From the NCBI GenBank assembly GCA_023247285.1, contig JAHFGU010000103.1:1-5821 (forward strand): a stretch of 5,821 nt of DNA. The letters run 5' to 3'. The notes under the pieces were generated by a model, which searched no databases, was not told the origin of the DNA, and saw only the letters and a list, made by a program, of their open reading frames with translations. Source of the stretch: Candidatus Omnitrophota bacterium. GTDB lineage: Bacteria > Omnitrophota > Koll11 > Aquiviventales > Aquiviventaceae. Shown piece by piece: positions 1 to 3,319 of this stretch; positions within the stretch are counted from its first letter, which is position 1, and the number at the start of each line of letters is the position of its first letter. Both the position numbers and the translations under genes were made by a program.

Positions 1-514
1 CGGCCGCGCGGCGCAGCGACGGCACCCACCGCGGCACGCCAGCGCAGTAGCGCTCGTAGTCCGCGCCGAAGCGCGTGCGCAGGTACGCCTCTTCCGCAGC
101 CACGATCGCCTGATAGACGAAGAGGAAAAACGGCAGCACCACGACGTAGAGGAGCGGGGCGCCGGCGACCATCGTGATGCCGGCGGCGATGAGGCCGTTG
201 CCCAGGTACATCGGATTCCGGATCAGGGCGTACACGTCCCCCTGCACCAGATGGCTCGCGTACACGCGGCCTTCCCGGCCGCCGCGCTCGATGTATTTAT
301 AGCCGATGGTCAGCAGCCGCACCGCCTGCCCGGCGAGCGCCATGACAACCCCGAGCTGCGCCACGAGACGATCCACGATCGGACGGCCGAAGAGCACGCG
401 CGGCCTGGCCACCACGGCCACCAGCGCGAACAGAACCGGGAAGAGCGCGTTCCGGTGCCGGAAGAAGAGGTTCCCCACGCGGATATTCCACTGGCGGAAG
501 GCCGCGCCGCTCAT
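1..514 (-). CDS. ICMT/PEMT-like integral membrane methyltransferase, 3' end cut by window edge
   Basis: The frame stays open for 171 codons from the ATG at 514 to the left edge, so the stop lies outside the window. The protein looks like the isoprenylcysteine carboxyl methyltransferase / phospholipid methyltransferase superfamily. These small multi-span membrane enzymes use SAM to methylate lipid-like or prenylated substrates. Visible signatures are RNPMYLG at residues 99-105 (family motif R-[HN]-P-x-Y-x-G), EE at 141-142, FG..Y..Y at 149-156 and PRWVP at 161-165. Hydrophobic stretches lie near residues 24-41, 49-71 and 103-138, the last probably a hairpin of two spans. Bacterial members usually have about 150-230 residues, so little is likely missing. 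The ATG overlaps the TGA of the upstream cmoA-like gene (ATGA, 511-514), which implies translational coupling; no strong Shine-Dalgarno precedes it. The substrate cannot be read from sequence. The family call is firm, and the role is open. Confidence 0.88.
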   Translation of the reverse strand, partial: MSGAAFRQWNIRVGNLFFRHRNALFPVLFALVAVVARPRVLFGRPIVDRLVAQLGVVMALAGQAVRLLTIGYKYIERGGREGRVYASHLVQGDVYALIRNPMYLGNGLIAAGITMVAGAPLLYVVVLPFFLFVYQAIVAAEEAYLRTRFGADYERYCAGVPRWVPSLRRAA

Positions 515-1260
515 GCCTGCGCGCTCGCCGCGGGTTCTTTCAGCGCGAGGATCCCGCAGAAGTTGTACCACTTGAAGAACACCTCGCACTGCCGGAAGCC
601 GCTGCTCAGGAGCAGCTCGATATTTTCTTCGAGCCGGTACGGCACCAGGATGTTCTCGAGCGCTTCCCGCTTCTGCGAGATCTCCATTTTGCTGTAGCCC
701 TGCCGCTCCTTAAACGCGTAGTAGTATTTGATGAACAGGCGGTTCAGGGTGGAGTCCTTGGGCAGCACCTTCTCCACGAGGATGAGGCAGCCGCGATCGT
801 TGACGCCCTCGGCGATCGTCTTCATGAGCTGATGGCGGTACAGCGGCCGGACGAACTGCAGGGTGAGCGTCATGACGACCATGGAGGCGTTGGCGAGCTG
901 CACGCCGCGGTTGAGGTCTGCGCAGACCAGCTCGTAGGGGCGCGCCACCCGGTGCTGCTGCAGCTTCTCCCGCGCCTGGTTGAGCATGTCCTGCGAGGAG
1001 TCGACACCGACGAACCGCACGCCGGGGTGGACAACCGGGTCCAGGCTCAGGAAGGTGTTGCCCGTCGAGCAGCCCAAATCGTAGAGGTTCGTGCCAGGCA
1101 CCCCGAAGTCGGCGGCGATCTCGGCGATCATCCGCTGCATCTCGAGGTAGAACGGCACCGAGCGCACCAGCATGTCGTCGAAGACGACCGCGGTGTCCCG
1201 TCCGAACTGGAAGTCGTTGACCACGGAGCGCTTCTTGCGGAAGAGCCGGTCTTTTCCCAT
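511..1260 (-). CDS. cmoA: CmoA homologue, carboxy-SAM synthase family (class I SAM fold)
   Basis: This 249-residue protein matches my recollection of E. coli CmoA (247 residues) along its whole length. CmoA converts SAM plus prephenate to carboxy-SAM, which CmoB uses to make cmo5U34 in tRNA. Shared blocks are RSVPFY (33-38), YDLGCSTG (60-67), NASMVV (124-129), TLQF (133-136), GYSKMEISQKR (188-198) and the C-terminal WYNF..ILALK (231-241). Positions equivalent to the E. coli ligand contacts are Y38 (Y39), G63-C64-S65 (64-66), D87-S88 (D89-N90), D115-L116 (D117-I118), T131 (N132) and R198 (R199). All but N90, I118 and N132 are kept, and R198 is the carboxylate-binding arginine of the family. 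ATG 1260 was chosen because the TTG at 1329 would add an unconserved Arg/Pro-rich tail. No clear Shine-Dalgarno is seen. It is first in an operon with the overlapping ICMT-like gene. CmoB is not in the window. A plain SAM methyltransferase is the alternative. Confidence 0.85.
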   Translation of the reverse strand: MGKDRLFRKKRSVVNDFQFGRDTAVVFDDMLVRSVPFYLEMQRMIAEIAADFGVPGTNLYDLGCSTGNTFLSLDPVVHPGVRFVGVDSSQDMLNQAREKLQQHRVARPYELVCADLNRGVQLANASMVVMTLTLQFVRPLYRHQLMKTIAEGVNDRGCLILVEKVLPKDSTLNRLFIKYYYAFKERQGYSKMEISQKREALENILVPYRLEENIELLLSSGFRQCEVFFKWYNFCGILALKEPAASAQA

Positions 1261-1395
1261 CAGGCTCGGCGTGCGCGGGCGGCGGGGCGTCAGGCGGCGG
1301 GGAGGCTGAACGAGAGCGTGGCGCCGCAATCCGGCTGGGACTCGGCGAAACAGCGAGGCGCGCGTGTCTGTTGGAGTGAGGGCATATCGGGGGCC

Positions 1396-1412
1396 CGGCT
1401 GGGTGTCAGCCG
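1396..1412 (-). repeat. Short hairpin at the predicted 5' end of the cmoA-like leader
   Basis: A perfect 6-bp inverted repeat (CGGCTG / CAGCCG) is separated by 5 nt. It starts within a few bases of the transcription start expected from the promoter at 1423-1451, so it could cap the 5' end of the roughly 155-nt leader. No T run follows it, so it is not a terminator. Short GC hairpins also arise by chance in DNA of this composition. Confidence 0.3.
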
Positions 1413-1422
1413 AACGGTCTGT

Positions 1423-1451
1423 ATTGTAGGCCGGTCATGACAGCCGTGCAA
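1423..1451 (-). promoter_or_regulatory. Candidate sigma70-type promoter for the cmoA-like/ICMT-like operon
   Basis: On the minus strand, TTGCAC (1451-1446, 3 of 6 matches to the -35 consensus) is followed after exactly 17 bp by TACAAT (1428-1423, 5 of 6 matches to the -10 consensus). It reads toward the cmoA-like start at 1260. Transcription would begin near 1416 and leave a leader of about 155 nt. The -10 box stands out in very GC-rich surroundings and lies in the only sizeable non-coding gap of the window. Both points favour it, but the -35 box is weak. Confidence 0.5.
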
Positions 1452-1499
1452 TGAGAAACCTCGAATGGATCACCCTCAGGCGGGGGCTGGGGCTCTCAC

Positions 1500-1538
1500 T
1501 GGAACCACCAACGCACCGTAACCTTCAAGGTGGTTCCA
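1500..1538. repeat. 10-bp perfect inverted repeat just after a stop codon
   Basis: The arms TGGAACCACC (1500-1509) and GGTGGTTCCA (1529-1538) are perfect reverse complements around a 19-nt loop. A smaller nested repeat, ACCTT-C-AAGGT (1521-1531), overlaps the right arm. The element begins one base after the TAA of the transglutaminase-like gene (1540-1542) on the minus strand. That is a terminator position, but no U tract follows in either direction. It could be an imperfect or Rho-assisted 3' end, an mRNA 3' stabiliser, or an operator upstream of the promoter at 1423-1451. Confidence 0.55.
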
Positions 1539-1539
1539 T

Positions 1540-2694
1540 TTAGATCGGCTGGCGCAGGCGGTGCAAATGCGCGGAGGCTTCCAGGGCAAACTTCGTCCCG
1601 TGCAGCGTCTGATAGCGCTCGAAGTGTGTAATCGCCTTGGCACGATCGCCTGCGCCCTCGTAGCACAGGGCAAGGTGGTAATGCGTCCAGCGGTTTCCCG
1701 GATGCTCCCGCAGATCCTCTTCGAGCACCGCCAGGGCCTCGGCAAACCGCCGCTGCCGGATCAGCAGCCGGCTCAGAAAGAGCGGCAGGCGTTCGGCATA
1801 GCGCGCCACCGGGCGCTGCGCCCACAACGCGCGGTACGCGCGCTCGGCTTCCTCGAGCCGGCCGTAGAGATGATAATGGCGGGCCTGGTACCACAGCCGC
1901 TGCTGGGGATCCGGAATCGCCGCCAGCCGGCGCAAGTACTGGTCCTGGTACCAGCAGGCAAACCGCCGACCAAGGAGACGCGCGTACGCGTCCGTGATCC
2001 AATCGAAGAGGTTCTTGTCGCGCAGGAAATCGTCCGACCGCTGCGGCGGCTGCGGCAGCGGGTACGTGCGCCGGGCCACGTCCAGGATGTTCGGCACCGC
2101 TTCGCTCGTGGTCGCGCGCAGCCGCGCCATCTGCGGCAGGCGGTCCACGAAGTCAGGGGTGACGTCCTCAAGGCTGGGCCATTCCCCGCTCTCGGTCTTG
2201 TAGATGAGATTGAAGAAGGGATCCGCGACGCGCCATTTGCCCCGCACGTACACCTCGGCCAAGGTATGCGGCGAGCTTCCCTGCGCGTCCTTCAGAAACG
2301 CGTAGCGAACGTGCATGCCCCGAGTCGCCAGGAGCCGGCCAAATACCTTCGCCGCGTAATCGCACCAGCCAATGCCTTCCACGAGATAATCGAACGGCTT
2401 GCCGTCATAGGGCACCGGATTGTCGATGAGCCAGAGGTGGCGCTTCGAGTAATCCGTGGCAGCCTGGATGAGCTGCTCAGGCGTGCCGGCGGCCGGCAGC
2501 ACGCGGCGGGCGATGAGGGCGAAGGAAAATTCGTCATAGGCGTGCTGCGCCACCGTGCCCGGCATCCAGAGGGCCAGCACCGGCGCCAGCAGGACGGCGG
2601 CCAGCCCGGTGATCCCCAGCCCTGCGGCCACGCGGCGCCATGCGCGCGCGCGCGGCCGGCGCAGAACCGGTAGTCGTGCCGCGCCGGCGCTCAT
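1540..2694 (-). CDS. Membrane-anchored transglutaminase-like protein with C-terminal TPR repeats
   Basis: The 384-residue protein has a basic N-terminus (R12, R13, R15, R17, R20, R21) and a hydrophobic segment at about 23-44. That looks like an uncleaved signal anchor placing the rest outside the cytoplasmic membrane. Residues about 70-180 match the transglutaminase-like (TGc, papain-fold) pattern: GWCDYA with C111, then SPHTLAEVYV with H143, then WRVADP with D158, giving a complete Cys-His-Asp triad. Residues about 264-366 hold three TPR-like helical pairs (near 266-297, 304-332 and 335-366), usually a protein-docking surface. Bacterial TGc domains include proteases, amidases and cross-linking enzymes, so the reaction cannot be named. 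The ATG at 2694 was chosen because the open frame upstream (to 3015) encodes charged low-complexity sequence antisense to other genes. No Shine-Dalgarno or convincing promoter precedes it. It lies downstream of the two-component pair on the same strand, with an antisense small gene between. Confidence 0.88.
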   Translation of the reverse strand: MSAGAARLPVLRRPRARAWRRVAAGLGITGLAAVLLAPVLALWMPGTVAQHAYDEFSFALIARRVLPAAGTPEQLIQAATDYSKRHLWLIDNPVPYDGKPFDYLVEGIGWCDYAAKVFGRLLATRGMHVRYAFLKDAQGSSPHTLAEVYVRGKWRVADPFFNLIYKTESGEWPSLEDVTPDFVDRLPQMARLRATTSEAVPNILDVARRTYPLPQPPQRSDDFLRDKNLFDWITDAYARLLGRRFACWYQDQYLRRLAAIPDPQQRLWYQARHYHLYGRLEEAERAYRALWAQRPVARYAERLPLFLSRLLIRQRRFAEALAVLEEDLREHPGNRWTHYHLALCYEGAGDRAKAITHFERYQTLHGTKFALEASAHLHRLRQPI

Positions 2695-2702
2695 GGTACA
2701 AT
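2694..2702 (+). promoter_or_regulatory. Extended -10 promoter (TGGTACAAT) for a leaderless small gene
   Basis: TGGTACAAT fits the extended -10 pattern TGnTAnAAT. The ATG of the plus-strand small gene starts at 2710, 7 nt after the box, exactly where transcription should begin. The mRNA would therefore start at or next to the start codon. No Shine-Dalgarno lies in between. The best -35 match at normal spacing is weak (TCGTGC, 2674-2679), as is common for extended -10 promoters. The box overlaps the first base of the divergent transglutaminase-like gene. Confidence 0.5.
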
Positions 2703-2709
2703 CGTCGCC

Positions 2710-2922
2710 ATGCTCTGGCCTGCATGGCTCGGCATCGCCAGCCCGCTCAAGCTGTCGCTGTGGGTCGTCAACCGGTGCGCCACCTGGACCGGCGCCTTTC
2801 GCATCTGGAAGCGGCGCGCCACGGTGCGCCGGTGGTGGGTCTGGCTCGTCGCGTTGAACGCGGTCTCGCTGGCCGCGCTCGTCCTGCTCTTCGTCATCCT
2901 GCACCGCTTCTCCGTCGAGTAG
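2710..2922 (+). CDS. Small Trp-rich single-span membrane protein, unknown function
   Basis: I do not recognise this 70-residue protein. Nearly every codon ends in G or C (only three end in A or T), as expected for a real gene in this genome. The product is membrane-protein-like and lacks the Arg/Pro/Gln-rich look of the neighbouring antisense frames. Residues about 43-65 form one hydrophobic span. A basic stretch (R31, K34, R35, R36, R40, R41) precedes it, predicting N-terminus in, C-terminus out. Eight of 70 residues are Trp (3, 6, 18, 26, 33, 42, 43, 45), three of them at the membrane boundary. The N-terminal half is amphipathic and could lie along the membrane. It is the only plus-strand gene: it starts 15 bp from the divergent transglutaminase-like gene and ends 1 bp from the convergent response regulator stop. 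No terminator follows. Existence is likely from codon use and the promoter position; function is unknown. Confidence 0.72.
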   Translation: MLWPAWLGIASPLKLSLWVVNRCATWTGAFRIWKRRATVRRWWVWLVALNAVSLAALVLLFVILHRFSVE

Positions 2923-2923
2923 C

Positions 2924-3319
2924 TCACCCTGCGTTCCCTCCTGCGTCTGCGGCCAAGAGCCGCCCGATTTCCTTGAAGAGCTCCTCAGGCGTGTACGGCT
3001 TCGCGACGTACGCATCCGCCCCGCACGCGAGCGCCGTATCGCGGTCTTTGCGCCCGGTTTTGCCGCTGAAGATGATGATCGGGATCTGGCGGTAGCGCGT
3101 GTCCTGCTTCAAGAGCGTGCAGACCTCGTACCCGTTCAGCCGCGGCAGCAGCAGATCAAGGATGATCAGGTCCGGCGGCTGCTGCTGCGCCAGCTCCAGC
3201 CCGGCCCGGCCATCCGCCGCGGAGACCACCGCATACCCGCGCGAGGTCAGCCGCGCGGTCACGAGCGAGAGATAATCCGGGTCGTCGTCCACCACGAGAA
3301 TGGTGGGCCGGCGGGTCAT
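2924..3319 (-). CDS. Single-domain response regulator (CheY-like receiver)
   Basis: The 131-residue protein is one receiver domain with no DNA-binding or enzymatic output domain. Key positions are all present: the acidic cluster D11-D13, the phospho-acceptor D55 in LDLLLPRLNG, S85 in the FSG switch position, Y104 and the invariant K107 in AKPY. It should be phosphorylated on D55 by the kinase encoded just upstream and act in the cytoplasm by protein contact, or pass the phosphate on. Its ATG overlaps the kinase TGA (ATGA, 3316-3319), so the two are co-transcribed and probably translationally coupled. It ends 1 bp from the convergent stop of the small plus-strand gene. The last seven residues form a short Ala/Gly-rich tail. 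The domain call is secure; the target is unknown. Confidence 0.95.
   Translation of the reverse strand: MTRRPTILVVDDDPDYLSLVTARLTSRGYAVVSAADGRAGLELAQQQPPDLIILDLLLPRLNGYEVCTLLKQDTRYRQIPIIIFSGKTGRKDRDTALACGADAYVAKPYTPEELFKEIGRLLAADAGGNAG

Noticed and set aside
1261..1329. TTG start at 1329 for the cmoA-like gene
   Set aside because: It would add 23 Arg/Pro-rich residues with no counterpart in CmoA. ATG 1260 gives the family length.
832..1440. 202-codon plus-strand open frame opposite the cmoA-like gene
   Set aside because: It has shadow-like composition (His, Arg, Val, Glu) with no recognisable fold, and the minus strand encodes a clear CmoA homologue.
1451..1543. 30-codon ATG frame on the plus strand in the intergenic spacer
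   Set aside because: It has no Shine-Dalgarno or promoter, runs through the inverted repeat, and the product shows no coding character.
2639..2654. 16-bp alternating purine-pyrimidine run (mostly CG) that could form Z-DNA
   Set aside because: It encodes the Arg-Ala-rich N-terminus of the transglutaminase-like protein, and such runs arise easily at this GC content.
1561..2673. 370-codon plus-strand open frame opposite the transglutaminase-like gene
   Set aside because: It is rich in Arg, Gln and Pro with no domain pattern, as expected for the reverse of a GC-rich gene. The minus-strand frame has clear motifs.
2681..2690. 10-bp palindrome GCGCCGGCGC upstream of the small gene promoter
   Set aside because: Short all-GC palindromes are expected by chance here, and it lies within coding sequence.
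2695..2770. Promoter for the transglutaminase-like gene inside the small plus-strand gene
   Set aside because: A TTGACG hexamer is present, but no acceptable -10 box lies at 16-18 bp. The best box near the start (GACGAT) matches only 3 of 6.
2695..3015. N-terminal extension of the transglutaminase-like gene to an upstream start at 3015
   Set aside because: The extra 107 residues are Arg/Asp/Gln/Pro-rich low-complexity sequence, lie antisense to the small plus-strand gene and overlap the response regulator. ATG 2694 immediately precedes a typical signal-anchor N-terminus.
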